DNA from: Rhodospirillaceae bacterium | Lineage (GTDB): Bacteria; Pseudomonadota; Alphaproteobacteria; Rhodospirillales; Rhodospirillaceae | Assembly (NCBI GenBank): GCA_029245025.1 | Contig: JAQWQC010000034.1 | Location: forward strand, 186,001 to 250,000 | Direction: 5' to 3' | DNA length: 64,000 nt | In this document: positions 33,863 through 43,246 of the stretch, piece by piece | How positions within the stretch are numbered: the stretch's first letter is position 1 | Layout of the letters: each line of letters opens with the position of its first letter | Notes under the pieces: model-generated | Told to the model about the DNA's origin: nothing | Database searches by the model: none | The model's input: only the letters and a program-made list of their open reading frames with translations | Translations under genes and position numbers: made by a program

Positions 33863-34743
33863 GGCTGTTCAGCCAAACGATTGTGCAAGCTGACTAAGGC
33901 TGTATGGGGCGGCCGGTCTGTGTGATGGACGCCGAAAGTCCAGCCAATCCGATTGATTAGTTCGGTGAGCTGGGCGCGATGCTCCGCAAGTCTTTGTTGA
34001 TATTCGGCTCGGACGTCCTCGGTGCGTTCAATCAGAAGTTGCCCTTCTTCTTCCATGCCCTGGAACCGAATGCGGCCGTTATAGGGGAGGGACTCTTCGG
34101 CCGGGTCAAGAATTTGTAACAGATGACCGTGTGCAGCGCGGCCTACAAAAGATGTCAAAGCTGTTTCCAATGTTTTAATCGGAACAAGGAAATCGCTGAT
34201 CAGCACCACAGCGGAGTGGCGGGGCAGGGACTCTGGGGCATGAGGCAAGTCTATGGACCCTGTCTCGGCAATGCTCTGCTCGAGATGATGGGCCATCTGA
34301 ATTAAAGCCAGTCGTCCTGACGCGGCTTTGGCGTTGGAGCCCAGCAAGCTGACACGCTCACCGCCTTGCAGCATCAAAGAGGCCAACCCCAAACCAAGAA
34401 CGCCAGCGCGCTCCGCCTTTGTTGGTAATTTCTTGGACGACCGAAACGCCATGGAGGGCGAACAATCACACCACAACGCTCCAGTCTGCGCTACGTCCCA
34501 TTCCCGCTCGCGCACAAACACCTGGCCAAACTTTGCCGACTGACGCCAGTCGATGGTGTGCGCCGGGTCGCTCTGTGTGTAATGGCGAAACTGCCAGAAA
34601 GTATCGCCTGGCCCAGCCCTCCGCCGACCATGACTTCCCAGTGACACTGTCGCTGCGACGCGGTTGGCGTTGATCAACAACGCTGGAAGTGTCGAAGCAG
34701 CGAGTTCGGCGGTGTGTTGAAGATTGTGTGCAGTTACGGGCAT
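33856..34743 (-). CDS. DUF58 domain protein
   Basis: 295 residues with the DUF58 signature (RAGPGDTFWQFRHYTQSDPAHTIDWRQSAKFGQVFVRERE) followed by a VWA-like fold (VVLISDFL, about 190). DUF58 proteins act with MoxR ATPases, probably as substrate or adaptor for chaperone-like assembly of membrane complexes. No membrane segment, so cytosolic. It lies 14 bp after moxR and overlaps the BatA/DUF4159 gene. Confidence 0.9.
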   Translation of the reverse strand: MPVTAHNLQHTAELAASTLPALLINANRVAATVSLGSHGRRRAGPGDTFWQFRHYTQSDPAHTIDWRQSAKFGQVFVREREWDVAQTGALWCDCSPSMAFRSSKKLPTKAERAGVLGLGLASLMLQGGERVSLLGSNAKAASGRLALIQMAHHLEQSIAETGSIDLPHAPESLPRHSAVVLISDFLVPIKTLETALTSFVGRAAHGHLLQILDPAEESLPYNGRIRFQGMEEEGQLLIERTEDVRAEYQQRLAEHRAQLTELINRIGWTFGVHHTDRPPHTALVSLHNRLAEQPW

Positions 34744-34757
34744 AAGAATGTGGAGGC

Positions 34758-35777
34758 TTAGCTCGGGTCTGCGACATCGCGTAGGCGGTTGATAACGTCT
34801 CCAAGGCTGCGGCCATCAGCGCGGGCGGTGAAACTTAACGCCATGCGGTGTTGAAGAACTGGTTTCGCTAAGGCCAACACGTCGTCAATGGACGGAGCAA
34901 GACGTCCGTCGAGTAATGCTCGCGCTCTAACGGCTAGCATCAATGCTTGGCTGGCGCGTGGTCCGGGTCCCCAGGCCACCCAATCTCGGACCTCGTCGAT
35001 CTCGGTGGTTTCCGGTCGCCCGGCTCGAACCAATTTCAATATGGCGTCAATCACACTGTCTCCAACCGGTAGCTGCCTTACCAAGGCTTGTGCAGCCATG
35101 AGGTCGTTAGACGTCATCACTTTATTAGGCTCTACTTCCTTGGCGCCTGTTGTGGCAATGATAATCTGGCGCTCGGCAGAATCGTCAGGGTAAGAAATAT
35201 CGACTTGCAGAAGGAACCGGTCGAGCTGCGCTTCGGGCAGCGGGTAGGTGCCTTCCTGCTCGATGGGGTTTTGTGTGGCAAGAACGTGAAATGGCTGGGG
35301 CAGTTCGTGGGACTGCCCAGCTATGGACACCCGGCGCTCTTGCATTGCTTGTAGCAATGCCGACTGCGTCCGCGGGCTGGCGCGGTTGATTTCATCAGCC
35401 ATGAGCAGTTGGCTGAATACAGGTCCTTTCACAAACCGGAAAAACCTTTTTCCGTCTTCGCCCTCTTCTAGAATCTCTGAACCCAAAATATCGGCTGGCA
35501 TCAGGTCGGGTGTAAACTGAACGCGCTTGTCTTTAAGGCCGAGAACGGTGCCGAGGGTTTCAACCAGTTTGGTTTTGGCCAACCCAGGCACACCAATCAG
35601 CAGGGCATGTCCGCCTGCCAGCAGAGTGATTAAGCTTTCTTCTACAACATCGCTTTGCCCCAGGATGACGCTCTCGATACCTGCTTTGGCTACGGCCATT
35701 TGGGCGCTGACCCGCTCAACATCTTCAACGGAGACTTCCGCGTGCTCAGCTTGGCTTTGTGTTATCATGTCGCTCAC
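34758..35777 (-). CDS. MoxR-family AAA+ ATPase
   Basis: About 340 residues. Walker A GVPGLAKTKLVETL, Walker B LLMADEINRASPRTQSALLQAM, sensor-1 ATQNPIEQEGTYPLPEAQLDRFLL and the C-terminal lid are all of the MoxR subfamily, which remodels or inserts cofactors into protein complexes together with VWA/DUF58 proteins. Start: the GTG at 35777 has GGAG 9 bp before it; the ATG at 35768 is the alternative. First gene of the six-gene minus-strand operon, divergent from the DUF1285 gene with about 45 bp between. Confidence 0.92.
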   Translation of the reverse strand: MSDMITQSQAEHAEVSVEDVERVSAQMAVAKAGIESVILGQSDVVEESLITLLAGGHALLIGVPGLAKTKLVETLGTVLGLKDKRVQFTPDLMPADILGSEILEEGEDGKRFFRFVKGPVFSQLLMADEINRASPRTQSALLQAMQERRVSIAGQSHELPQPFHVLATQNPIEQEGTYPLPEAQLDRFLLQVDISYPDDSAERQIIIATTGAKEVEPNKVMTSNDLMAAQALVRQLPVGDSVIDAILKLVRAGRPETTEIDEVRDWVAWGPGPRASQALMLAVRARALLDGRLAPSIDDVLALAKPVLQHRMALSFTARADGRSLGDVINRLRDVADPS

Positions 35778-35822
35778 GTAAATATCTCCAATTAACAGCA
35801 ATTCTCATCTAGTGCAGAGATT

Positions 35823-36395
35823 ATGGAGGCTCAGGTAGGCAACTTAGAAGAAGATTCTGCGTCTGCGTCGCTCACATCTCTGCGCGCATTCGGTGCTCGG
35901 GCTCAGCAAGGCGAGGACTGCGGTGATTTTGGCATTCGGATCGACCGAAATGGCACTTGGTATTACCGGGGCTCGCCGATCGGTCGCAAACCTATGGTCA
36001 AACTGTTCTCGACGGTCCTCAATCGTCGCGAGGATGGCACATATTGGCTGACGACACCCGTCGAAAACGGTCGTATCAAGGTCGAAGATGTACCGTACAT
36101 CGGGGTCGAATTAACCTGCAGCGGACAAGGGTTAGATCAAATCATCGATTTCCGAACAAATCTTGATGCGGTGGTTCCCCTCGGGCCCGATCATGGCCTT
36201 CGTGTTGAAATTGACCCGGATTCCGGGGAGCCGTCGCCTTATGTCGATACAGGCAAGAATTTGGATGCGCGTTTGGCGCGATCTGTTTTCTATCATTTGG
36301 TGGATTTGGGCGTGGATTACGAAACTAAAAACGGGCCGCGTTTTGGTGTGTGGAGCCGGGGATTGTTTTTCCCGATTGGTTACGCAACAGCATGA
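35823..36395 (+). CDS. DUF1285 protein
   Basis: 190 residues matching DUF1285: DFGIRIDRNGTWYYRGSPIGRKPMVKLFSTVLNRREDGTYWL in the first half and DARLARSVFYHLVDLG, then GVWSRGLFFPIG at the end. The fold is known structurally in the family but no activity has been assigned. It starts a tightly packed plus-strand unit: its stop overlaps the Nudix start (ATGA), and DUF6111 and the CCA transferase follow without gaps. That arrangement is conserved in alphaproteobacteria and points to RNA or nucleotide housekeeping. Confidence 0.88.
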   Translation: MEAQVGNLEEDSASASLTSLRAFGARAQQGEDCGDFGIRIDRNGTWYYRGSPIGRKPMVKLFSTVLNRREDGTYWLTTPVENGRIKVEDVPYIGVELTCSGQGLDQIIDFRTNLDAVVPLGPDHGLRVEIDPDSGEPSPYVDTGKNLDARLARSVFYHLVDLGVDYETKNGPRFGVWSRGLFFPIGYATA

Positions 36396-37081
36396 TCACC
36401 CCGGATGCTATACGTAAACGTCTTGAGGTTAACCGTACTGCAAAGGAGCGCGGAGATGTGGTCTCGGGCCGAGCATTGTTGGCGGAAGAGGGGTTGTCGG
36501 AATTTGAAGTCGATGGATTTAGCCCCGTGCCGTCGAGCGGTATTCCTTATGACCAAGGTGCTGGCGCTCCAGGCGTGAAAACGAAACGCATGGCGGCGGG
36601 CGTGTTGGTGCCCCTGATCAAACGGGACGATGAAATTACCGTCCTGCTGACCCGTCGCAGTGATGAGCTAAACAAGCATGGAGGACAGGTCGCATTTCCC
36701 GGCGGGAGAGTGGATGATACAGATGCTAACCAGGTTGAAGCCGCTATGCGAGAAGCACACGAAGAAGTGGGGATCGTTCCAGGGATAGTAGACGTTCTTG
36801 GCTGTCTTGATCCCTATCTCACCATTACAGGGTTCGAGGTGTTGCCTGTGGTTGGCTTGGTGTCTACACCGCCTGAGAGCTTCACCCCGGAACCTAGTGA
36901 AGTGGCGGCGATTTTTGAGGTGCCGCTGACATTTCTGCTGGATCAGAGCAATCATCAAAAGGTCCGCCGCACCGTGAATGGACTTGAACGTGCTTACTAC
37001 GCAATGCCTTATAAAAAGCACTATATTTGGGGGGCGACGGCTGGAATGATCGTCAACTTGAGCGAGGTCTTAAGAGGCTGA
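36392..37081 (+). CDS. Nudix hydrolase, CoA pyrophosphatase-like
   Basis: 229 residues from the ATG at 36392, which overlaps the DUF1285 stop. The Nudix box is intact: GGRVDDTDANQVEAAMREA plus HEEVGI (G-x5-E-x7-RE-x2-EE-x-G). FPGGRVD and the preceding HGGQVAF fit the NudL/CoA-diphosphatase group, which cleaves CoA to 4'-phosphopantetheine and 3',5'-ADP. The N-terminal 60 residues are an additional segment. The stop overlaps the DUF6111 start by one base. Confidence 0.9.
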   Translation: MITPDAIRKRLEVNRTAKERGDVVSGRALLAEEGLSEFEVDGFSPVPSSGIPYDQGAGAPGVKTKRMAAGVLVPLIKRDDEITVLLTRRSDELNKHGGQVAFPGGRVDDTDANQVEAAMREAHEEVGIVPGIVDVLGCLDPYLTITGFEVLPVVGLVSTPPESFTPEPSEVAAIFEVPLTFLLDQSNHQKVRRTVNGLERAYYAMPYKKHYIWGATAGMIVNLSEVLRG

Positions 37082-37362
37082 TGGTCAGAGTATTTTTTAT
37101 ATATGCGTTGCCTTTTCTGTTGCCGCTTTCCGTCTATTTGGCATGGGCGTGGTACCGCATGGGTCACGTAAAGCGGCATGGCGGCGAGGCTCCCCAAATT
37201 GAAAAGGGGCCGTGGCCCTTTCTTTTGCTGCTGGGTGCAATCTTGTCTCTGGGTGTGATAGCGACTACCGCTTTGATGCGCGGGGCTGACCCTGGCGCAA
37301 AGTATACGCCCCCGCGCTATGAAGACGGGCGGGTTATTCCCGGACAACTGGAAGAAAATTAG
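37081..37362 (+). CDS. DUF6111 small membrane protein
   Basis: 93 residues with two transmembrane helices (about 4-25 and 45-65) and a short C-terminal tail (GAKYTPPRYEDGRVIPGQ) typical of the DUF6111 family, which is found only at this place between a Nudix gene and the CCA transferase. TGATG overlap with the upstream gene, and the next gene begins immediately after its stop codon. Function unknown. Confidence 0.85.
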   Translation: MVRVFFIYALPFLLPLSVYLAWAWYRMGHVKRHGGEAPQIEKGPWPFLLLLGAILSLGVIATTALMRGADPGAKYTPPRYEDGRVIPGQLEEN

Positions 37363-38610
37363 ATGGTGGGGACCGCTCGGCTTGAGCCCGCGTCTTGGAT
37401 GAGCGCGGCTCCCGTGAAAGCGGTCTTCGATGCCTTAGGAGCACCGGACGTGGATGTTCGGTTTGTTGGCGGGTGTGTGCGGGACGCTGTTCTATCAAGA
37501 CCGATCAAAGACATAGATATTGCTACACCCGACGAGCCAGCGCGTGTTGTTGAAAAACTGGCCAATGCCGGCTTGAAAGCCGTGCCCACTGGATTGGCAC
37601 ATGGCACGGTGACCGCAGTTGCAGAGAGCCAACCTTTTGAGATTACGACCCTGCGTAAGGATACCGCATGCGATGGCCGTTATGCGGCGGTCGAGTTCAC
37701 CACGGACTGGGTCGAAGATGCATCGCGGCGCGACTTTACATTTAATGCATTGTCACTGAGGCTAACGGGACATTTGTTTGATCCGTTTGGCGGGGTAGAA
37801 GATGCGTATGCTGGTCGTGTGCGATTCGTTGGTGACCCGCGTGACCGCATCCAAGAGGATTATCTACGCATTTTGCGATTCTTTCGATTTGTGGCGCTCT
37901 ACGGATCAGAGGAGCCAGACCTTAAAATTCTCGCGGCCTGTCGCGAATTGCGTTCCGGCTTAGGTTCTTTGTCAACGGAGCGAGTCCGAGATGAAATGGT
38001 CAAACTGCTGAACGCCCCTGACCCGATACCTGCCCTAACGGCAATGGATGCGGCAGAAATTCTTTATGACCTGTTCCCAGAGACGGCGGGTGTTAATGCC
38101 CTCGAGAGACTGATCGCAGTGGAGCAAGAACTTGAATTGGTCTTGAACGATAAAACCTGGCGACGTCGGTGGTTGGCCTTATTTGATCATTTGGCATCCG
38201 ATGTCGCGGGCCGCATGAAAATTTCCGGCAAAGACTCAAAGAGTATTAATGCATTATGCAAGTCAGCTGTGGCAGCTGCCGATGCTCAAGATTCCGTTGC
38301 ATTAAACCGATTTCTTTATGAGTTCGCAGATGCAAGTGATCAAGATTGTCCCGCTATCGGGGGGCTTGCGCTTGCTTGTGCCCGCGACAGTGGTCAAGTG
38401 TCGGCGCGCTGGTCATCTCTCATTACCCATGTGCACGGTTGGTCAGCACAAAAATTTCCTCTTAGAGGTGTTGATGTGCAGAGCCTGGGCGTTGAGGCTG
38501 GTCCTCAGATTGGAGCGTTGTTGCGAGAGATCAAACAGGACTGGGTAGACGGCGGGTGTGTTTCAACCACGTCAGAGCTTCGGGCGCAGCTGAAATCCCG
38601 AACCAAATAA
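37363..38610 (+). CDS. cca: CCA tRNA nucleotidyltransferase
   Basis: Adds or repairs the 3'-CCA end of tRNAs. 415 residues. The class-II nucleotidyltransferase motifs are FVGGCVRDAVLSRPIKDIDIATP (catalytic GG...R..DxD), RRDFTFNAL with its RRD, and DPFGGVEDAYAGRVRFVGDPRDRIQEDYLRILRFFRF (motif C and the ERxxxE-type nucleotide-selecting region). The alphaproteobacterial C-terminal helical part is present. The ATG follows directly on the DUF6111 stop; an ATG at 37399 is an alternative start. A hairpin follows the stop codon. Confidence 0.93.
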   Translation: MVGTARLEPASWMSAAPVKAVFDALGAPDVDVRFVGGCVRDAVLSRPIKDIDIATPDEPARVVEKLANAGLKAVPTGLAHGTVTAVAESQPFEITTLRKDTACDGRYAAVEFTTDWVEDASRRDFTFNALSLRLTGHLFDPFGGVEDAYAGRVRFVGDPRDRIQEDYLRILRFFRFVALYGSEEPDLKILAACRELRSGLGSLSTERVRDEMVKLLNAPDPIPALTAMDAAEILYDLFPETAGVNALERLIAVEQELELVLNDKTWRRRWLALFDHLASDVAGRMKISGKDSKSINALCKSAVAAADAQDSVALNRFLYEFADASDQDCPAIGGLALACARDSGQVSARWSSLITHVHGWSAQKFPLRGVDVQSLGVEAGPQIGALLREIKQDWVDGGCVSTTSELRAQLKSRTK

Positions 38611-38614
38611 AAAC

Positions 38615-38640
38615 GACCCCACCTTTTGAGGGGTGGGGTC
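38615..38640 (+). terminator. Hairpin after the CCA transferase gene
   Basis: GACCCCACC and GGTGGGGTC form a perfect 9-bp stem with an 8-base loop, starting 5 bp after the stop codon. No T-run follows, so it may be a Rho-assisted end or stability hairpin rather than a strict intrinsic terminator. Confidence 0.55.
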
Positions 38641-38776
38641 AGTCTACAAAGCAAGAGTTCAAGACGAGAGGGGATCCAAACACTACTCGACAATTGCCTC
38701 TAACTTTTTAGTCCTGCCCGTCTTACAGGAAGATTGCATGCGCATTACGCGTTTGTCATGTTTCGGCGAGGGTGGG

Positions 38777-39238
38777 TCATGCGGGCCAGTGATTTAATTG
38801 ACGCAGGGCCTCTGCTGCAGCAATAGAGACTGACTGAGCTACGTTGAGCGAGCGGGCTTCTGGCGCCATGGGAATTATCAGACGCGCCCCCGCAGCTTCG
38901 TGCACCTCATCTGGTACGCCCGCACTTTCCCTGCCAAATATAAGATGGTCGCCGGGCTTGAATTCAAATGAGTGGTAGGGCGTGGCCGCTTTGGTGGTGA
39001 AAAGAAGTATCCGGCCCTTGCTGCCCTTGTGATATTCCTGAAAGGCTGTCCAGGACGAATGTCGGGTCAAAGAGGCTTTCTCCGTGTAATCCATGCCCGC
39101 TCGCTTAAGGCGTTTGTCATCCCAAATAAAGCCGCAGGGTTCGACGATATCCACGGCAATATTGAAGCATGCGCCGAGACGCAGGACGGCTCCGACATTT
39201 TGGGGAATATCGGGCTGGAAAAGTACAGTACGAATCAA
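38777..39238 (-). CDS. trmL: tRNA (cytidine(34)-2'-O)-methyltransferase
   Basis: Methylates the wobble ribose of tRNA-Leu isoacceptors using SAM. 153 residues of the SPOUT fold, with all three knot motifs: IPQNVGAVLRLGACF, HLIFGRESAGVPDEVHEAAG and the C-terminal RSLNVAQSVSIAAAEALRQL. Length equals that of E. coli TrmL. It converges on the cca gene and diverges from the bc1 operon. Confidence 0.92.
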   Translation of the reverse strand: MIRTVLFQPDIPQNVGAVLRLGACFNIAVDIVEPCGFIWDDKRLKRAGMDYTEKASLTRHSSWTAFQEYHKGSKGRILLFTTKAATPYHSFEFKPGDHLIFGRESAGVPDEVHEAAGARLIIPMAPEARSLNVAQSVSIAAAEALRQLNHWPA

Positions 39239-39482
39239 TGTGTTGTCGCTTTACTTGAGAACGGTTTTGAGGCGCTGCAAAGGCCTTTTCACGGCCAATA
39301 AAATATCCTATACCCCACGGCATTGTTTTCCTTAGAGTTTCGTTGGGAAAGGGAAAGCAAGACAAGGCGATCTGAGCCGTTCTGGTCAAGGATTGTTTGG
39401 GTAGATGGAATGACTTAACCCCATCTTTCCTAGTCTAGCGTATCGCTCCCGGCGCCGAAACAAGAACCGAGAGGCCCGAACT

Positions 39483-40034
39483 ATGGCGGATGCGGCAGAA
39501 AACCAGACGGTTCCCACTGAAGATGAGTCACGGCGGGATTTTCTGCTGCATGCAACGGTTGCCACAGGCGCTGTTGGGGTGGCTATGTCGATGTGGCCCT
39601 TAATCAATAGTATGAACCCAGCAGCCGATACTTTGGCGTTGTCTTCAGTTGAGGCCAGCTTAGCGGGTCTTGAAGAAGGTCAGGCGATTACTATCAGCTG
39701 GCGCGGCAAGCCAGTGTTCGTGCGTTACCGTACTGCTGCGGAGATCGAAGGAGCTCGCAGTGAGCGCTGGCAGGATATGCCGGATCCCCAGTCGGACGAA
39801 GAACGAGTACAGAACGAAAAGTATTTGATCGTGATTGGTGTTTGCACCCATCTCGGTTGTATTCCGCTCGGTCAAAAGACGACCGAAACACGAGGGGATT
39901 ATGGCGGGTACTTCTGTCCGTGCCACGGATCTCACTATGATCTGTCTGCTCGTATTCGCAGAGGACCGGCCCCGACAAATCTTGAGGTGCCTGAGTACAC
40001 CTTCCTCTCCGAAACAAACATTCGCATCGGTTAA
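39483..40034 (+). CDS. petA: Ubiquinol-cytochrome c reductase Rieske iron-sulfur subunit
   Basis: Carries electrons from quinol to cytochrome c1 in complex III. 183 residues: a Tat-type N-terminus ([25 protein letters not shown]) that remains as the membrane anchor, then the Rieske domain. [2Fe-2S] ligands are Cys121/His123 in CTHLGC and Cys145/His148 in CPCHGSH; Cys126 and Cys147 form the structural disulfide. First gene of the bc1 operon, 14 bp before cytochrome b. A 244-bp upstream gap holds its promoter, which I could not delimit confidently. Confidence 0.97.
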   Translation: MADAAENQTVPTEDESRRDFLLHATVATGAVGVAMSMWPLINSMNPAADTLALSSVEASLAGLEEGQAITISWRGKPVFVRYRTAAEIEGARSERWQDMPDPQSDEERVQNEKYLIVIGVCTHLGCIPLGQKTTETRGDYGGYFCPCHGSHYDLSARIRRGPAPTNLEVPEYTFLSETNIRIG

Positions 40035-40048
40035 GGAGCGTAGCCGCA

Positions 40049-41272
40049 ATGAGCACTGAAAAAGGTTGGGGCATGCGAGCTTTCGATTGGTTTGAAGAGC
40101 GCCTGCCTATTGTTTCCTTTATCGATAACTCCGTCGGATCAAAATACCCGGCACCGAAGAATCTGAACTACTTCTGGAACTTTGGCGCACTGGCTGGACT
40201 GGTGCTAGTGATCATGATCGTGACTGGCATCCTGCTTGCCATGTCATACACACCTCACGTTGATCACGCGTTCCAGAGTGTTGAGCGCATTATGCGTGAT
40301 GTAAATTCAGGTTGGTTGCTGAGGTATATGCACGCTAACGGTGCGAGCTTCTTCTTTATCGTCGTCTATATCCACATTTTCCGGGGGCTGTACTACGGTT
40401 CCTATAAGTCACCTCGAGAAGTGCTGTGGTGGCTCGGCATTATCATCATGCTGCTGATGATGGCGACTGCTTTCATGGGCTACGTGTTGCCATGGGGTCA
40501 AATGAGCTTCTGGGGCGCGACGGTGATCACCAACTTGTTCTCAGCGGTACCGTTAATCGGTGACAAGATTGTGACTCTGCTATGGGGTGGGTTTTCCGTT
40601 GATAACGCTACATTAAACCGTTTCTTTGCCCTCCACTATCTTTTGCCCTTTGTATTGGTTGGTGTGGTCGTTTTGCATATCTGGGCCTTGCATATTCCTG
40701 GCTCAAACAACCCGGTCGGCATCGATGCGGCACCTCAGGACAAGATCCCGTTCCACCCGTACTACACGGTGAAAGACATGTTTGGTGTCGGGGTGTTTCT
40801 TTTGGCCTACTTTACGGTGGTGTTCTGGTTCCCGAATATAATGGGTCATACAGACAATTACATTCCAGCTAATCCACTTTCTACACCGGCCCACATTGTG
40901 CCTGAATGGTACTTCCTACCGTTTTATGCAATCCTCAGATCTATCGACGACAAACTGACCGGCGTTATCCTTATGTTTGGCTCGATATTGATCCTGTTCG
41001 TGTTGCCATGGCTCGATACATCCAGGGTTCGGTCCGCCTCCTTTCGCCCAATTTATAAGGTCCTATTCTGGGTTTTCCTGATTGATTGTGTGGTTTTGAC
41101 TTGGTGTGGTGCGCAAGTAGCTGAGGGACTGCCGCTGATTCTGAGTCGGGTCGGTACCTTCTGGTATTTCTTTCATTTCTTGGTGCTGTTGCCAGTTATT
41201 GGGTGGATTGAAACACCAAAGCCGCTTCCAATAAGTATAAGTACGCCAGTCGTGGCGAAGCCTGCGGAGTAG
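40049..41272 (+). CDS. petB: Cytochrome b of the bc1 complex
   Basis: Holds haems bL and bH and both quinone sites of complex III. 407 residues with eight or more helices. The first half shows the haem His residues in helices B and D ([48 protein letters not shown]) and the Qo-site [13 protein letters not shown]. The short bacterial form is complete. SD AAGGAG is near the start. It lies between petA and petC with 14-bp and 4-bp gaps. Confidence 0.97.
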   Translation: MSTEKGWGMRAFDWFEERLPIVSFIDNSVGSKYPAPKNLNYFWNFGALAGLVLVIMIVTGILLAMSYTPHVDHAFQSVERIMRDVNSGWLLRYMHANGASFFFIVVYIHIFRGLYYGSYKSPREVLWWLGIIIMLLMMATAFMGYVLPWGQMSFWGATVITNLFSAVPLIGDKIVTLLWGGFSVDNATLNRFFALHYLLPFVLVGVVVLHIWALHIPGSNNPVGIDAAPQDKIPFHPYYTVKDMFGVGVFLLAYFTVVFWFPNIMGHTDNYIPANPLSTPAHIVPEWYFLPFYAILRSIDDKLTGVILMFGSILILFVLPWLDTSRVRSASFRPIYKVLFWVFLIDCVVLTWCGAQVAEGLPLILSRVGTFWYFFHFLVLLPVIGWIETPKPLPISISTPVVAKPAE

Positions 41273-41276
41273 AGAT

Positions 41277-42047
41277 ATGAGAATTGTCCTTTTTGCTGCC
41301 GTGGCCATCTCCCTTCTCGGGTTTGTTCCCGCAAAAACGCAAGCCGCTGGTGAAGTTGTATTGGAGGAACAGGAATGGTCCTTCGATGGCCCATTTGGAC
41401 GTTTTGATCGCCAACAGCTCCAACGTGGCTTCCAGGTCTACCGTGAGGTCTGCTCCTCCTGTCACGGACTGGATTACATCGCCTTCCGCAATCTTCAGGA
41501 AATTGGGTATAGCGAAGACCAAACCAAAGTGTTGGCGTCCGAGTACACGATTGAGGAATGTTGTGACGATCAAGGTGATATTTTTGATCGTCCAGCCATT
41601 CCCGCCGATTACTATCCAAACCCTTATCCCAATGCGCAGTTTGCCCGGGCCTCTAATAATGGGGCGCTGCCGCCAGATTTGTCTTTGATGACTAAAGCGC
41701 GTCCTGGTGGTCCGGACTACATGTATAACCTAATCATTGGTTACGAAGAGCCGCCGACTGAGATGGCAGAAGAGATGATGGTTGGTATGTATTACAACAC
41801 CGTCTTTGAGGGCAATCAGATTGCAATGGCTCAGCAATTGTTCGATGATTTGATTGAATACTCTGATGGAACGCCTGCGACATCTGACCAAATGGCGAGA
41901 GATGTCTCGGCTTTCTTGCATTGGGCCGCAGAGCCGAAACTAGAAGTACGCAAACAGACAGGCGTTCGCGTATTACTCTTCACATTTATCTTTACAGTCT
42001 TGGCTTACTTGCTCAAGCGCCGCATTTGGGCTGACGTCGAACACTAG
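41277..42047 (+). CDS. petC: Cytochrome c1
   Basis: Membrane-anchored c-type haem subunit of complex III that passes electrons to soluble cytochrome c. 256 residues: a signal peptide ending AKTQA, the haem-binding CSSCH (Cys59-Cys62-His63), the conserved ARASNNGALPPDLSLMTKARPGGPDY loop, and a C-terminal anchor helix (VRVLLFTFIFTVLAYLLKRRIW). The axial Met lies in the MAEEMMVGMYYN region. Last gene of the bc1 operon; it converges on ychF. Confidence 0.96.
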   Translation: MRIVLFAAVAISLLGFVPAKTQAAGEVVLEEQEWSFDGPFGRFDRQQLQRGFQVYREVCSSCHGLDYIAFRNLQEIGYSEDQTKVLASEYTIEECCDDQGDIFDRPAIPADYYPNPYPNAQFARASNNGALPPDLSLMTKARPGGPDYMYNLIIGYEEPPTEMAEEMMVGMYYNTVFEGNQIAMAQQLFDDLIEYSDGTPATSDQMARDVSAFLHWAAEPKLEVRKQTGVRVLLFTFIFTVLAYLLKRRIWADVEH

Positions 42048-42136
42048 ACACAGCGTCAAAAAGATAATCAGAAACAATAAACCGCAAGCCCAAAAAAGCT
42101 GAAGTTTTTCTTTGTGCCGTAACGAAAGTATTTCGC

Positions 42137-43240
42137 CTAGACATTAAACAGGAAGTGCATGATGTCACCGTCTTTGACGGTGTACTCTTTACCTTCCTGA
42201 CGCATTTTACCTGCATCTTTGCAGGCCTGCTCACCACCCAGTTCTACGAAGTCATCATAAGCAATGGTCTCAGCGCGAATGAACCCACGTTCAAAATCTG
42301 TATGAATCACCCCAGCGGCTTGGGGTGCTGTCGCTCCGTCGTGCGCTGTCCACGCCCTTGCTTCTTTTGGACCAACCGTGAAGAAGGTTAGGAGACCTAG
42401 GAGTTCATAGCCGACACGGATAACGCGGGCTAAGCCTGTTTCTTCCAGCCCGAGCGTTCCCAGGAAGTCTTTTCGCTCCTCTGGGTCGCCCAGTTGGGAG
42501 ACTTCTGCTTCAATGGCCGCAGAGACAACAACGCAGCGGGCATTAACCTTCTCTGCCATTGCATCCACCTGCGCTGAATAGGCGTTACCCTCGGCGGCAT
42601 TACTTTCCTCTACGTTGCAGGCATAGAGAACTGGTTTGGCGGTCAGGAGTTGTAACTGGCGAAACAGTTTACGGCCGTTCTCGTCGTGGGGCCGTGCGGT
42701 CCGGGCTGGCTTGCCTTCTTTCAGGGCTTCTAGCACAGGTCCCATGACAGCCATTAAATCCTTGGCCTCTTTGTCGCCGGACTTGGCTTTCTTAGCCATG
42801 GTGTTGGCCCGTTTCTCAATACTTTCTAGGTCTGCCAGCAGAAGTTCAGTTTCAACGGTCTCAGCGTCCCGTACCGGGTCCACGGACCCGTCAACATGGG
42901 TCACATTGCCGTCATCGAAACACCGCAGGACATGCACAATGGCGTCAACTTCACGGATGTTGGCGAGAAATTTGTTGCCCAAGCCTTCGCCACGGCTGGC
43001 GCCTTTTACAAGACCTGCAATATCAACAAATTCCAATTGAGTTGGAATCGTTTCAGTAGATTTCCCGATATCTGACACGGTGGTGAGCCGGTCATCGGGT
43101 ACCGCAACCCGCCCTACATTGGGTTCAATCGTGCAGAAGGGAAAATTGGCCGCCTGTGCGGCAGCAGTCGATGTCAGAGCATTAAACAGCGTCGACTTGC
43201 CAACATTTGGCAGGCCCACGATTCCGCAGTTAAACCCCAT
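42137..43240 (-). CDS. ychF: Redox-regulated ribosome-binding ATPase YchF (Obg family)
   Basis: A universally conserved translation-linked ATPase. 367 residues: P-loop GLPNVGKSTLFNAL (residues 8-21), switch region VDIAGLVKGASRGEGLGNKFLANIREVDAIVHVLRCF, then NVEES in place of the GTPase NKxD, which gives ATP preference, and the C-terminal TGS domain (FFTVGPKEARAWTAHDGATAPQAAGVIH). It ends the prs-rplY-pth-ychF series, 6 bp after pth. Confidence 0.96.
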   Translation of the reverse strand: MGFNCGIVGLPNVGKSTLFNALTSTAAAQAANFPFCTIEPNVGRVAVPDDRLTTVSDIGKSTETIPTQLEFVDIAGLVKGASRGEGLGNKFLANIREVDAIVHVLRCFDDGNVTHVDGSVDPVRDAETVETELLLADLESIEKRANTMAKKAKSGDKEAKDLMAVMGPVLEALKEGKPARTARPHDENGRKLFRQLQLLTAKPVLYACNVEESNAAEGNAYSAQVDAMAEKVNARCVVVSAAIEAEVSQLGDPEERKDFLGTLGLEETGLARVIRVGYELLGLLTFFTVGPKEARAWTAHDGATAPQAAGVIHTDFERGFIRAETIAYDDFVELGGEQACKDAGKMRQEGKEYTVKDGDIMHFLFNV

Positions 43241-43246
43241 TTCTAT

